This document shows, one piece after another, positions 26,623-35,922 of a stretch of 64,000 bases of DNA. The DNA comes from Spirosoma validum (GTDB taxonomy: Bacteria; Bacteroidota; Bacteroidia; Cytophagales; Spirosomataceae). The notes below the pieces were generated by a model. That model did not search any database. It saw only the letters and a program-made list of their open reading frames with translations, and had not been told where the DNA came from. Where the stretch lies: NCBI RefSeq assembly GCF_014699035.1, contig NZ_JACXAA010000015.1:102254-166253 (forward strand). Direction: 5' to 3'. The position numbers and the translations under genes are program-made. Numbering within the stretch: the first letter of the stretch is position 1; the number at the start of each line of letters is the position of its first letter.

Positions 26623-27738
26623 ATGCAAGAAACATCCTGGTATCAGATTAATGATCTGTCTCAGCTCGATACACCGGCTTTAGCGATTTACGTGAATCGG
26701 GTCCGACAGAATATTGCATTTCTGACAAGTTCTATTGATGACATAAATCGTTTACGGCCGCACGTAAAAACGCATAAAACCCGCGAAGCCACCCAACTGA
26801 TGCTGGAAGCGGGTATCCGTAAATTTAAATGCGCCACCATCGCCGAAGCTGACATGCTGGCTCAGTGCGGAGCGTCGGACGTATTACTGGCCTATCAACC
26901 CAACGGGGTGAAAATGCACCGGTTGCTGGAGATGATCAAAGCGTATCCAGACACGAAATTTTCCTGTCTGGTCGACAACATCGATACAGCCAGTGAACTA
27001 TCAAAACAGGCTGTAGAAGCGGGTATCGTTATCCCGGTATACATTGACCTGAATGTAGGAATGAACCGTACGGGTATTACGCCCGACGAGAACGTACTAA
27101 CCCTTTACGCCGAACTTGCCAGGCTGGAAGGAATAAAGCCCGTCGGTTTGCACGCCTATGATGGCCACATGCGTCACCCGGATATTGCGGTTCGGACGGA
27201 GGAGACAAATAGCGCTTTCCTGCCGGTAGAACAGCTGCGCGACAAACTCCTATCGCTCGGGTTTGAAAGGCCAATTATTGTAGCCGGAGGCAGTCCTACG
27301 TTCCCGATTCACGCCCAGCGTGGGGAAGTAGAGTGCAGTCCAGGTACGTTTGTGTATTGGGACAGAACGTACCGCGATATTTTACCCGAGCAGCCTTTTC
27401 AACCAGCCGTTCTCGTGGTAACTCGGGTTATCTCATTGCCCAGTCCAACGAAAATTTGCCTTGATTTAGGCCACAAATCCGTAGCTGCTGAGTGTCCGTT
27501 AGAACAACGCGTTACGTTCCTGAACGCACCCGAATTGAAAGCTGTCGGTCAGAGTGAAGAGCATTTGGTAGTGGAAGCAGGCGAAGGGCATTCATACCGC
27601 GTTGGCGACGTATTGTACGGGCTGCCCAACCATATCTGTCCAACCTGTGCTTTGTACGAACGCGGATTCACGATTGAAGATGAAGAAGTAACTGGCGAGT
27701 GGCGAACGGTTGCCCGAGATCGAATGCTGACGTATTGA
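26623..27738 (+). CDS. D-threonine aldolase-like PLP enzyme (alanine racemase N-terminal fold)
   Basis: 371 residues. The N-terminal TIM barrel has LDTPALAIYVNRVRQNIAFL, then RPHVKTHKTREATQLMLEAGI, where the Lys of KTHK binds PLP. The C-terminal beta domain closes with a CPTCAL metal-site-like segment (D-serine dehydratase-like domain: GEGHSYRVGDVLYGLPNHICPTCALY). Members cleave D-3-hydroxyamino acids to glycine plus an aldehyde, or dehydrate D-serine, with a divalent metal. Coupled to RidA by a 3-base gap, which would remove reactive imines. Confidence 0.88.
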   Translation: MQETSWYQINDLSQLDTPALAIYVNRVRQNIAFLTSSIDDINRLRPHVKTHKTREATQLMLEAGIRKFKCATIAEADMLAQCGASDVLLAYQPNGVKMHRLLEMIKAYPDTKFSCLVDNIDTASELSKQAVEAGIVIPVYIDLNVGMNRTGITPDENVLTLYAELARLEGIKPVGLHAYDGHMRHPDIAVRTEETNSAFLPVEQLRDKLLSLGFERPIIVAGGSPTFPIHAQRGEVECSPGTFVYWDRTYRDILPEQPFQPAVLVVTRVISLPSPTKICLDLGHKSVAAECPLEQRVTFLNAPELKAVGQSEEHLVVEAGEGHSYRVGDVLYGLPNHICPTCALYERGFTIEDEEVTGEWRTVARDRMLTY

Positions 27739-27789
27739 TTTTATATGAATAGTTGAGCGTAGTTTGAGTGCTACGCTCAATTGATTAGT

Positions 27790-29343
27790 TCAAGGCTTCT
27801 TGCTCTCCTCGCTTTTCTGCTCCGCAGCTGTTTTGGCAAGTTCAGCAATCGCTTTTTCGTCTAAGCCGCCAATTACGTCGAGTTTCGGTAAGGCTTTTTT
27901 CAACTCAGAAATGCCCTGCTCTGTCACTTTGGTTTGCCAGAGATATACGGTTTTCAGGTTTTTCAGATTGGCTAAATCAGCCAGTCCGGCGTCGGTAATG
28001 ACGGTGCCGTATAAATTTAAATATTCCAGATTGGTCAGTCCTTTGAGTTGCTTCAATCCGGCATCGGTAATCTTGGTTTGTTCCAGATGAAGCTTCTGAA
28101 GGTTTTTTAGTTTTGCTAGCTGCGTTAACGTAGCGTCGGAGATTTCGGTATCGCCTAACCGTAACCAGACAATCTGCTTGCTAAGCTTCGGCAAAATAGA
28201 CGCTTGCGCATCGTTAAACGTCCGGGCATTAACCGCGCTAACTTCCAGTTGATTTTGCTCTTTCGATAAGGGCAATACCAGCAAGCCCGCTTTCTTGACC
28301 TCGTCAATAACTTTCGGATCGGCGGCCGGTAATTTCATAGTCAGCACTGGCGATTCGGGAGCGGGTCCAGAAGCCGCTACGTTTGATCCGCCAGTCTCGA
28401 CAGGACCGTTACCGCCCAACGAAGCTAAAACGGGACGAATGGCATCGTTTACCTTAAGGTCCGACACTTTCTTGTCGAACGTAGCGCCCTGATCGATCCA
28501 CCAGGTTAGCAAGGCAATCTGACTTTCGGTCAGCTGTGGTTTTCCCTTTGGCGGCATGTGGTGATCATCTTCTTCCGGTAGCAGACAGACCTTTACCAAG
28601 TCGCTATTGCTGCTTTTACCTGCTACGAGTACAGGGCCATCTTCGGAACCTTTCGTAATCTTATCAGGCGAATCTAATCGCAGCCCTGCTTTCGACTTAT
28701 CGGCATTGTGGCATTGCACACAGCGTGTTTGCAAAATTGGGTTGATAATCTGCTGGTATACTTTTGCCTGGTTCACGTCCGTAATCGGCTCAAACTTAAT
28801 TTCCGGCTGTTTCGGTGATAAACCGGCCAGTGAACGAATTGGGCCAGGTGCGTATTGAGTCAGATAATCTGAACCATGTGTCAGGTTTCCACCCAAGTGA
28901 CCCGTCGATAGCAGCAGCACTAACGCGATACCCAGGGCAGGCAAATACAGCAGGGGCGCAAAGGAAATGATACGTCCCAGATTTTCAGATTTCACGGACC
29001 AGGCTAGCCACGCAAAAATAGCCACGGCAATACCCTGCCATTTATGTGAACTGAGCGTTTCGGTATCATACCCTCCCGCCAGTGACAGCATATAGCCAAA
29101 GATACAGGCCATCGTCGCGCTCACAGCCGACCAGAATAGAATCAACGTAATGGTGTGCGGGCTGACCGAATTTCGGCGCGTCAGCCGGTCCAGTTCAAGC
29201 AGACCTGCAATCAGCAGAAAGCCAATCGGTAAATGAACAATAAGCGGGTGAAAATGCCCCCAGAACAAAACCCAGTCAGACGGTGGTGACGTTGTTGCCT
29301 GCAACAGAATTAACATATTCATCAGCACATTGACATCAGGCAA
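27790..29343 (-). CDS. DUF2231 membrane protein with cytochrome c and leucine-rich repeats
   Basis: 517 residues. Four or five hydrophobic segments in residues 25-150 form a DUF2231-like membrane domain (FHPLIVHLPIGFLLIAGLLELDR). Then a planctomycete-type cytochrome domain with heme motif CVQCH (Cys208-His212) and HMPPKGKPQLTESQIALLTWWIDQGATFD. The C-terminal ~130 residues carry at least three leucine-rich repeats (LQKLHLEQTKITDAGLKQL and relatives). Such fusions are found in Planctomycetes and Cytophagales. The start overlaps the upstream propeller gene by 8 bases; an ATG at 29322 is an alternative. Confidence 0.9.
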   Translation of the reverse strand: MPDVNVLMNMLILLQATTSPPSDWVLFWGHFHPLIVHLPIGFLLIAGLLELDRLTRRNSVSPHTITLILFWSAVSATMACIFGYMLSLAGGYDTETLSSHKWQGIAVAIFAWLAWSVKSENLGRIISFAPLLYLPALGIALVLLLSTGHLGGNLTHGSDYLTQYAPGPIRSLAGLSPKQPEIKFEPITDVNQAKVYQQIINPILQTRCVQCHNADKSKAGLRLDSPDKITKGSEDGPVLVAGKSSNSDLVKVCLLPEEDDHHMPPKGKPQLTESQIALLTWWIDQGATFDKKVSDLKVNDAIRPVLASLGGNGPVETGGSNVAASGPAPESPVLTMKLPAADPKVIDEVKKAGLLVLPLSKEQNQLEVSAVNARTFNDAQASILPKLSKQIVWLRLGDTEISDATLTQLAKLKNLQKLHLEQTKITDAGLKQLKGLTNLEYLNLYGTVITDAGLADLANLKNLKTVYLWQTKVTEQGISELKKALPKLDVIGGLDEKAIAELAKTAAEQKSEESKKP

Positions 29344-30406
29344 CGCGCTCTAATTTAATTGGATAAGTCTTTTTCGACGCCCATTGCGCCACATAAACGT
29401 TGTGGTCTTCATCAACCAGTACGTCGTGCGGGTGTAGAAACGGCGAATTGTTCCGGTCTTTACGCTGCTCGGCCAGTTTACCATCCTGATAGATGGGTTC
29501 CGTACCACCTGGCGTCGATACAACCCGGTCGCTTTTGTCGAGAATGGTAATGTACCCTGAATCTGGATACGCATCGGACGTACTGCGGAAAACAGCTCCG
29601 TAGATATTCTCGCCATGAATAACGGGCCGACAGATATAGGAACCGGGCAAGGCAATGGTCGACATATATTTCCCATCCAGCGAGAATCGTTTGAGCGCAT
29701 TATGCCGACGATCGGTAATCAACAATGTCGGGCTGGCGGCCACACGCCGGTCCACGATAATACCGTGGCAGCAATCGAACGTATCGTTGGTTTCGCCTTT
29801 GCCACCAAACGTCCGGATCAGTTTACCATTTTTATCATACTGCATAACGTAATTCAGGCCATAGCCGTCCACTACGTAGATATCGCCATTGGCTGGATTA
29901 ATTGCCGTTTCGGTAGGTTTGAACTGCGTCGGATGATCGTATTTACCCGTTTCTCTCGGATACTCTAATTTCATTAATTCGCGGCCTTTCAGGTCAGTTT
30001 TGACAACCTGATGACGCTCATAATCCGTAATAATCAAGTATTGATCGTTCCCTTCTCCGCCAAGCGTCAGACCGTGTGCGCCAGGGTAAGTGGTGCCCCA
30101 GGTTTCGAGAAGTTTACCAGACTTGTCGTAAACGATGATGTTGTTCTTTGTCTCGTTGGTCAGCAAAATGATACGTCCTTTCGCATCCTGTACCATTTCG
30201 TGGCAATCGTTTACGGGATTCTTACCCGCGTCCAGAACGCCCCAACCCGGCACAACCCGATACCGGAATCCGTTATGCCCCAACATGACCGTATCGGTAT
30301 TCTTTCGCGAAGCTTTTGCAGAGAGAATCGTCGGAGCCGCTACGCTCGTTATAGTCGCCAGTGACGACTGCCGAATAAAGGACCGACGGGAAAGGAAAGA
30401 TGACAT
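29336..30406 (-). CDS. NHL-repeat beta-propeller protein with Tat-like signal
   Basis: 356 residues. N-terminal SRRSFIRQSSLATITSVAAP is a twin-arginine-type signal, so a secreted or periplasmic protein. The rest contains NHL-type propeller repeats with recurring 'I.VYDKSGKLLETWG', 'VMQYDKNGKLIRTFGGKG' and 'HPHDVLVDEDHNVYVAQW' segments. It resembles the propeller part of peptidyl-alpha-hydroxyglycine lyase but no lyase site can be confirmed. It overlaps the cytochrome-LRR gene and is the promoter-proximal member of that pair. Confidence 0.88.
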   Translation of the reverse strand: MSSFLSRRSFIRQSSLATITSVAAPTILSAKASRKNTDTVMLGHNGFRYRVVPGWGVLDAGKNPVNDCHEMVQDAKGRIILLTNETKNNIIVYDKSGKLLETWGTTYPGAHGLTLGGEGNDQYLIITDYERHQVVKTDLKGRELMKLEYPRETGKYDHPTQFKPTETAINPANGDIYVVDGYGLNYVMQYDKNGKLIRTFGGKGETNDTFDCCHGIIVDRRVAASPTLLITDRRHNALKRFSLDGKYMSTIALPGSYICRPVIHGENIYGAVFRSTSDAYPDSGYITILDKSDRVVSTPGGTEPIYQDGKLAEQRKDRNNSPFLHPHDVLVDEDHNVYVAQWASKKTYPIKLERVA

Positions 30407-30500
30407 GGCTTTGGAAATGATCGATTTATACCAAAAAGTCTTAACCGCCCAAACTTTACTGCAACCAAGCTCTCCTTGTGAAAATTATACAGTATAAAGT

Positions 30501-30557
30501 AAAAGCCGAATGCCTGTCCATTGATTCATTCGTTCAATGGACAGGCATTCGGCTTTT
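30501..30557. terminator. Perfect 24-base-arm terminator hairpin
   Basis: Arms 30501-30524 and 30534-30557 are exact inverse complements with a 9-base loop, bordered by AAAA on one side and TTTT on the other, so it can terminate in both directions. It follows the LTxxQ-type protein gene (minus strand) by 15 bases. Confidence 0.8.
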
Positions 30558-30572
30558 GTTCTTATCGGTTGA

Positions 30573-31028
30573 TTACTTCCGATCGCTCTCCTCTTTCATG
30601 TCGTTGGGACGACCGCGGCCGTGGCGCATTTTGTCTCTCATCGACTCAAGCTTGGTAAACTGATCGGGCGTCAGGATACTTTTCATTTTAGCCTTGTAAT
30701 CGTCAGCATTGGCTTTCAACGCCTGTGCTTTGGCACCTTTGTCGTCAGAATTAGCGCGAATGGCATCCACTTTCTGGGCATGTGTCAGCGTGGCATCATA
30801 TACTTTTTGTGACGCCGTCTGATCTAAACCTAACTGTTGAGTCATACGGTCCGTCATCTTGCGGGCACGCGTTTCCGGATCAGCCATTGGACGTTGCTGC
30901 ATGGAACGGTTACGTCCCATTCGCGTAGTCGACTGAGATTGTGCGTCAGGCGTCGTGTTTTGTTGCGCCAGTAAAGGAAACGAGAATAACGAGAGCATCA
31001 AGGCACTCAGGGCAATTTTCTTAAACAT
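30573..31028 (-). CDS. Secreted helical protein, DUF4890/Spy-like
   Basis: 151 residues: signal peptide 1-21 (ending LLAQQ), a low-complexity Gln/Ser/Arg stretch, then a helical region with RARKMTDRMTQQLGLDQTASQKVYDA and an LTPDQFTKLESMRDKM segment. This LTPxQ-type repeat is shared by periplasmic Spy/CpxP chaperones and by DUF4890 proteins common in Bacteroidota. A basic, Met/Arg-rich tail (RHGRGRPN) ends it. Function is unproven; a periplasmic stress or metal-linked chaperone role is possible. It stands alone. Confidence 0.75.
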   Translation of the reverse strand: MFKKIALSALMLSLFSFPLLAQQNTTPDAQSQSTTRMGRNRSMQQRPMADPETRARKMTDRMTQQLGLDQTASQKVYDATLTHAQKVDAIRANSDDKGAKAQALKANADDYKAKMKSILTPDQFTKLESMRDKMRHGRGRPNDMKEESDRK

Positions 31029-31124
31029 GGTTTGTGATGGGTTAAATCCGAACCTAAGACGCAGAAAACCAGCCTGGGTTTAATGGCCTCTCCCGATTTA
31101 ATTACATCTTAATTGATAGTCAGT

Positions 31125-31610
31125 TTAATAAAGCGCGGTAATTAAACTTGCTATGCGCTCCAGTCCCTCCGCGTCAGCCTCGCTAAAATCAGCAAGCTGG
31201 TCACTGTCTATGTCAAGTACCATCGTTACGTTTCCCTCCCGATCAAATACGGGCACAACGATTTCGGATTTCGACGCCGAGCTACAGGCAATATGGCCGG
31301 GAAACTGCTCAACATCCGGAACCAGAATGGTTTCCTGACGCGTGTAAGCGGCTCCGCATACGCCTTTGTCGAACGCAATCCGCGTACAGGCGATTGGTCC
31401 CTGAAACGGCCCAAGCACTAACTGGTTCTCTTTCTTGAAGTAAAAACCAACCCAAAAAAATCCGAATGCTTCTTTCAACGCAGCGGTGATGTTGGCCAGA
31501 TTAGCGACCAGATCGGATTCGCCTTCAATCAGGGCGGCAATCTGAGGAATGAGGCTGTCATAAACAGCCCGCCGGTCATCGGTTTGAGGAATAATGAGTG
31601 TTTCAGCCAT
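31125..31610 (-). CDS. msrC: Free methionine-(R)-sulfoxide reductase (GAF domain)
   Basis: 161 residues, one GAF domain. The three redox cysteines of fRMsr are all present as Cys75 (GPIACTRI), Cys85 (GVCGAAY) and Cys109 (HIACSSASKSEIVVPV), with the same 10- and 24-residue spacing as Cys84/94/118 of the E. coli enzyme. It reduces free L-methionine-(R)-S-oxide using thioredoxin. It lies downstream of mreD on the same strand but 79 bases away, so co-transcription is open. Confidence 0.93.
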   Translation of the reverse strand: MAETLIIPQTDDRRAVYDSLIPQIAALIEGESDLVANLANITAALKEAFGFFWVGFYFKKENQLVLGPFQGPIACTRIAFDKGVCGAAYTRQETILVPDVEQFPGHIACSSASKSEIVVPVFDREGNVTMVLDIDSDQLADFSEADAEGLERIASLITALY

Positions 31611-31689
31611 AATTGATGAGGTCAGACGTGTTCAAGTTGTTTTAGAAAACTGAATTCGTCTACTCCTGACGAATGCGCCTGGAAGACAC

Positions 31690-32196
31690 TTAGTTCCTTG
31701 TGAAAAACTGAATCAGCACAATACTAACGGTCGTGAATAACGTACTGGCCCCGATCCGAATCAAGGTTGGAATAATCAGCGTTAGGCTGCTGGCTTCGAT
31801 GAAAAACAAGGCTGTATGATGAATCAAGGCCAGAATAAATACGTAACGAAAAAAGGCACCGACACCTAATTGGCGTAAGCTAAACTCAATTCTGGTTTCA
31901 AGGCCCGGTACGTCAATCTGCGCTCGTACAATCAGGGGCCGACAATACGCCATCAACACCGTAGCGGCTGCATGTATGCCCAACGTATTGTAGAACGTAT
32001 CAACGATAATGCCGATGACAAATGCAATAAACAAAAGCCACGTTAAACCGATCTCGTTTGGCAGAAGCAGAATGCAGGCAATGTAGATGAAACAAAATCC
32101 GTAATCGAACAGCACAACATTTCGTACGAGCAGGATTTGCAATGCCAGATAAAGCACGAATAGTACTGTGGTGGATAGGATTTCGCGTAGGGTCAT
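31690..32196 (-). CDS. mreD: Rod shape-determining protein MreD
   Basis: 168 residues, about five membrane segments (LFVLYLALQILLV; FIYIACILLLP; LTWLLFIAFVIGIIVDTFYNTLGIHAAATVLMAY; FRYVFILALIHHTALFF; LIRIGASTLFTTVSIVLI). Divergent sequence, as usual for MreD, but position directly after mreC in the order mreB-mreC-mreD supports the call. It is an integral partner of MreC in the elongation machinery. Confidence 0.88.
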   Translation of the reverse strand: MTLREILSTTVLFVLYLALQILLVRNVVLFDYGFCFIYIACILLLPNEIGLTWLLFIAFVIGIIVDTFYNTLGIHAAATVLMAYCRPLIVRAQIDVPGLETRIEFSLRQLGVGAFFRYVFILALIHHTALFFIEASSLTLIIPTLIRIGASTLFTTVSIVLIQFFTRN

Positions 32197-32259
32197 CTAT
32201 AAGTTGTATTCCTTTCTCAATAGTCGATGGGGATGATCCGTCACTTATTAGAGAAGGGG

Positions 32260-33096
32260 TTATTTTTCTTTTTCAATTTGTTTTTCCAGCTTCTCCTGCT
32301 CAGGTTGCAGCAGGTTTTCAATAACGTACACAAAGGCAAGATTACTGAAATCCGTTGCCAGATCGACCGTAAGATCATGAAACGTTTGGTTGGGTTGTAC
32401 ACCCGTTGTCCGAACGCGTCCGATCAGAATACCTGGCGGAAAAGTTAAGCTAAAGCCTGATGTTACGACCGAATCGCCTTTTTCAACCGGTTTGTCGCGC
32501 CGAACATCAATCATCTTTATCAAACGCGGATTCATCCCATCCCACTTTGACGACCCTATCTCATTTGCTTTTACCAGTCTTGAGGAAACCAGAAATTCAG
32601 AATGCAGGATCGAAATGATGTAGGAGAAATGCGGGCTACAAACGCTTACTTTCCCCACTAAACCCGTCGGCGAGATGACCGCCATTCCGGGTCGTATCCC
32701 ATCGTCCGTTCCTTTATCGATCGTGATGTAATTGTTGGCCAGCTGAGTCGTGTTATTCAACACTTTGGCCACGGTAAATTTAAATCGCTTAGCAAAGGTA
32801 GAATCAGCCTGATAGGCAGCCGGAGCGGCAGGTTTGCTTTGGAGTAATTGTGTAATTTGTGCATTCAGGCGTTGGTTTTCCAAAGCCAGATCGGCATTTA
32901 CCTCCCGCAAACGCGCATATTCATTAGCCGCGTTCGACCAGGCCAACACCTTAGCCGCGTAGCGATTTGAGGTATTGAAATACGTTACGCCCCAATAGTT
33001 GCTGGTGTTAATAATGAAGTAGAAGCAGAGTACTTCCAGCAACACAAACAAAATGAAGTGGCGACTTCGGATGAAAAAGTCAACTAACTCTCCCAT
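32260..33096 (-). CDS. mreC: Rod shape-determining protein MreC
   Basis: 278 residues from the ATG at 33096 (MGELVDFFIRSRHF); the upstream extension to 33165 lies inside a hairpin and is not used. One membrane helix (about 13-32), then a coiled coil (YARLREVNADLALENQRLNAQITQLLQ), then the two beta barrels with YITIDKGTDDGIRPGMAVISPTGLVGKV and ERP-like VTSGFSLTFPPGILIGRV. Bitopic periplasmic scaffold that links MreB filaments to the peptidoglycan synthases. The C-terminus is Lys/Glu-rich. Confidence 0.94.
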   Translation of the reverse strand: MGELVDFFIRSRHFILFVLLEVLCFYFIINTSNYWGVTYFNTSNRYAAKVLAWSNAANEYARLREVNADLALENQRLNAQITQLLQSKPAAPAAYQADSTFAKRFKFTVAKVLNNTTQLANNYITIDKGTDDGIRPGMAVISPTGLVGKVSVCSPHFSYIISILHSEFLVSSRLVKANEIGSSKWDGMNPRLIKMIDVRRDKPVEKGDSVVTSGFSLTFPPGILIGRVRTTGVQPNQTFHDLTVDLATDFSNLAFVYVIENLLQPEQEKLEKQIEKEK

Positions 33097-33112
33097 AAGT
33101 AGTACCGGACTT

Positions 33113-33154
33113 CCTGGTCCGGCTGTATAGCAGTAGGTACACAGCCGGACCAGG
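33113..33154. repeat. Hairpin between mreB and mreC
   Basis: Perfect 14-base arms (CCTGGTCCGGCTGT at 33113-33126; inverse complement 33141-33154) with a 14-base loop. A weaker outer pairing (around 33100-33109 with 33177-33187) may extend it. It lies inside the likely mreBCD transcript, so it may attenuate or stabilise rather than end transcription. Confidence 0.6.
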
Positions 33155-33189
33155 AGCGGGAACACCCGTCCGATCGATCCGGCACTACA

Positions 33190-34215
33190 TTAGCTAATCA
33201 GTACCGAGCGGTACATATCCAGATTCTTGATGACTTCACCTGTGCCTTTCACAACGGCCTTAAGCGGGTCATCAGCTACGTGAATTGGCAACTTGGTTTT
33301 AGCACCCAGTCGTTTATCGAGACCGTGCAGCAACGCACCCCCACCCGTCAGGTGAATGCCGTTCGTATAAATATCGGCCGACAATTCCGGTGGTGAAATT
33401 TCAAGGGCTTTCATCGTAGCCTCTTCAATTTTGGAGATCGACTTATCGAGCGCATAGGCAATTTCGCTATACGTTACTTTAATCTCCTTCGGAATACCCG
33501 TCATCAAATCACGACCGCGGATTTCGTAGTCCGATGGTGGGTTGTCGAGTTCGGGCAGGGCTGAGCCAACTTCCATTTTGATTTGCTCCGCCGAGCGTTC
33601 ACCAATCAGCAGGTTGTGTTCCCGACGCATGTAATCGACAATATCACGGGTAAATACGTCCCCGGCTATACGTATCGACTGCTCGCAGACAATACCAGAT
33701 AACGCAATGACCGCAATTTCAGTCGTTCCCCCACCGATATCGACAATCATCGTGCCGTTAGGCTGAGTGATGTCGATGCCAATTCCGATAGCAGCTGCGA
33801 TGGGTTCGTGAACCATGTATACTTCTTTCGCCCCGGCGTGCTCAGCGGAATCTTTTACAGCCCGCTTCTCCACCTCCGTAATCCCCGATGGAATACAAAT
33901 TACCATCCGGTGCGATGGCGAAAAGAGTTTGCTACCCGTATCTATCATTTTGATCATCCCCCGAATCATCAGCTCGGCGGCTGTAAAATCGGCAATAACA
34001 CCGTCTTTCAGGGGACGAATCGTCTTAATATTTTCGTTTGTCTTTTCGTGCATTTGCATGGCCTTGTGGCCAATCGCCAGCACCTTACCGCTGACCTTGT
34101 CCATGGCAATAATCGAAGGCTCATCCACCACAATCCGATCCTTGTGAATGATCAAGGTGTTCGCCGTGCCCAGATCAATTGCAATGTCGCTGGTTAGAAA
34201 ATTAAAAAGTCCCAT
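33190..34215 (-). CDS. mreB: Rod shape-determining protein MreB (bacterial actin)
   Basis: 341 residues, standard length. Actin-fold signatures: phosphate 1 DIAIDLGTANTLI, connect 1 region VVDEPSIIAMD, phosphate 2 MIVDIGGGTTEIAVIALSG, and adenosine motif IHLTGGGALLHGLDKRL. Forms filaments under the inner membrane that guide lateral wall growth. First gene of the mreB-mreC-mreD set. A -7-like box is at 34269-34276. Confidence 0.98.
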   Translation of the reverse strand: MGLFNFLTSDIAIDLGTANTLIIHKDRIVVDEPSIIAMDKVSGKVLAIGHKAMQMHEKTNENIKTIRPLKDGVIADFTAAELMIRGMIKMIDTGSKLFSPSHRMVICIPSGITEVEKRAVKDSAEHAGAKEVYMVHEPIAAAIGIGIDITQPNGTMIVDIGGGTTEIAVIALSGIVCEQSIRIAGDVFTRDIVDYMRREHNLLIGERSAEQIKMEVGSALPELDNPPSDYEIRGRDLMTGIPKEIKVTYSEIAYALDKSISKIEEATMKALEISPPELSADIYTNGIHLTGGGALLHGLDKRLGAKTKLPIHVADDPLKAVVKGTGEVIKNLDMYRSVLIS

Positions 34216-34268
34216 TAGTATGTCAAACGCAGAAAGCCTTATTACAAGTACAGTTTTTTAAAAGTTTG

Positions 34269-34276
34269 CAAAAATA
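34269..34276 (-). promoter_or_regulatory. Putative -7 box of the mreBCD operon
   Basis: The minus strand reads TATTTTTG, an exact TAnnTTTG match 54 bases before the mreB start. A TTG at the expected -33 distance is not visible. Confidence 0.4.
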
Positions 34277-34391
34277 GAGATTATTCAAGAGAAACGCATT
34301 GCCGTCATTTGTGATTAGTCAATCGTAATCAGTGGTTTCTATATAATAAACACAAACGGTTACCAACGAACGACTAACCATTCTTTAGTTT

Positions 34392-34399
34392 TACCTTTG
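34392..34399 (+). promoter_or_regulatory. Putative -7 box of the GH3-family gene
   Basis: TACCTTTG, an exact TAnnTTTG match only 8 bases before the ATG at 34407, which would give an almost leaderless transcript. The same octamer is used before the SDR gene. Confidence 0.4.
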
Positions 34400-34406
34400 T
34401 TGTGTT

Positions 34407-35909
34407 ATGGGAATTCGTTCAGTTGTCAGTACGCCTTTTGCCAAGTGGGTTGTCGAGCGCCAGCAGGCCTGGATGTATCAACCCGCCGAGGCTCAGCAAC
34501 GCTGGTTCCGGCAGTTAGTCGATGGCGGACGTAATACGGTTTTTGGTCGTGATCATCATCTTAGAGACGTGCAAACAGTCGAAGAGTTTCGGCAGGCTGT
34601 TCCGGTACGTGACTACGAAGATCTAAAACCGTACATTGACCAGATTCTCTATGGTGAAACTGACGTACTCTGGAAGGGCAAACCTTTATATTTTGCTAAA
34701 ACATCAGGCACTACATCGGGCACTAAATACATTCCGATTACGCAGGAGTCCATTCCCAATCACATCAATTCAGCACGCGACGCTTTACTGAACTACATTC
34801 ATGAAACGGGAAACAGTGCATTCCTGGACAAGAAACTAATTTTTCTATCCGGCAGTCCCGAGCTTACGCAAAAGGCAGGCATCAACATCGGGCGCTTATC
34901 GGGTATTGTCAATCACCACGTACCGGCTTATCTACGTACCAACCAATTACCCAGCTACGAAACCAACACGATCGACGACTGGGAGACAAAGCTAGAACGA
35001 ATCATCGACGAAACGCTGCCGCAACCCATGTCGCTGATTTCGGGGATTCCGCCCTGGGTGCAGATGTATTTCGACCGCATTCAGGAACGTACTGGCAAAT
35101 TGATCAAAGACGTTTTCCCTGATTTTTCGCTGTTCGTATACGGCGGTGTTAATTTCGAGCCGTATCGCGCTAAATTGTACGAGAGCATTGGTAAGCGCGT
35201 CGACTCCATCGAGACCTACCCAGCTTCCGAAGGCTTCATTGCGTTTCAGGATACACAAACGGAGGAAGGCTTATTGATGCTGTTAGACAGCGGCATTTTC
35301 TTTGAATTTATTGCTGCCGACGAGTTCTTCACCGAAAATCCACGCCGACTAACGATCGAAGAAGTGGAGTTAGGCAAAAACTACGCCGTCATTATCAACA
35401 ACAACGCTGGTTTATGGGGTTATTCGCTCGGCGACACAGTTAAGTTCGTATCCCGGGAACCATATCGACTATTGGTAACAGGACGTATCAAACACTTCAT
35501 TTCTGCGTTTGGCGAACACGTAATTGGCGAGGAAGTTGAGAAGGCGTTGAAAGACGCTATGCAGAAGCATCCCGAAACCGAAGTCGTTGAATTCACTGTA
35601 GCGCCGATGGTTAGCCCGAAAGAAGGCCTGCCATATCACGAATGGCTAATCGAGTTCGCTACGCCCCCGCACGACCTAACCGCCTTCGCACAGGATGTAG
35701 ATAATCGCCTGATTGAACTGAACGTTTATTATGACGACCTCATTACGGGTTCTATCCTGCAACCACTACGTCTGACAAGCCTACCACGCGGAGCTTTTCA
35801 GCGATACATGAAATCACAAGGTAAATTGGGCGGACAAAACAAAGTACCGCGTCTGGCGAATGATCGGAAAATTGCGGATGGATTACTGGAGATTAGACAA
35901 ACGGTTTAA
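34407..35909 (+). CDS. GH3 auxin-responsive promoter family protein (acyl-adenylating)
   Basis: 500 residues. ANL-superfamily nucleotide-binding motif KTSGTTSGTKYIPIT at about 98-112, then SGIPPWVQMYFDRIQ, VYGGVNFEPYR, YPASEGFIAFQD and the ATP motif GLWGYSLGDTVKFVS with TGRIKHFISAFGEHVIGEEVEKAL. Plant GH3 enzymes conjugate amino acids to acyl acids by adenylation; bacterial homologues are common in Bacteroidota but their substrates are not known. Monocistronic or followed by the MNT-HepT cassette 13 bases on. Confidence 0.92.
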   Translation: MGIRSVVSTPFAKWVVERQQAWMYQPAEAQQRWFRQLVDGGRNTVFGRDHHLRDVQTVEEFRQAVPVRDYEDLKPYIDQILYGETDVLWKGKPLYFAKTSGTTSGTKYIPITQESIPNHINSARDALLNYIHETGNSAFLDKKLIFLSGSPELTQKAGINIGRLSGIVNHHVPAYLRTNQLPSYETNTIDDWETKLERIIDETLPQPMSLISGIPPWVQMYFDRIQERTGKLIKDVFPDFSLFVYGGVNFEPYRAKLYESIGKRVDSIETYPASEGFIAFQDTQTEEGLLMLLDSGIFFEFIAADEFFTENPRRLTIEEVELGKNYAVIINNNAGLWGYSLGDTVKFVSREPYRLLVTGRIKHFISAFGEHVIGEEVEKALKDAMQKHPETEVVEFTVAPMVSPKEGLPYHEWLIEFATPPHDLTAFAQDVDNRLIELNVYYDDLITGSILQPLRLTSLPRGAFQRYMKSQGKLGGQNKVPRLANDRKIADGLLEIRQTV

Positions 35910-35922
35910 GAAAGTTTAAAAA

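Noticed and set aside
27790..29343. Leucine-rich repeats as evidence for a host-interaction effector
   Set aside because: The repeats are fused to a membrane DUF2231 and cytochrome domain, an arrangement known from environmental Planctomycetes and Cytophagales, so an effector role is not supported.
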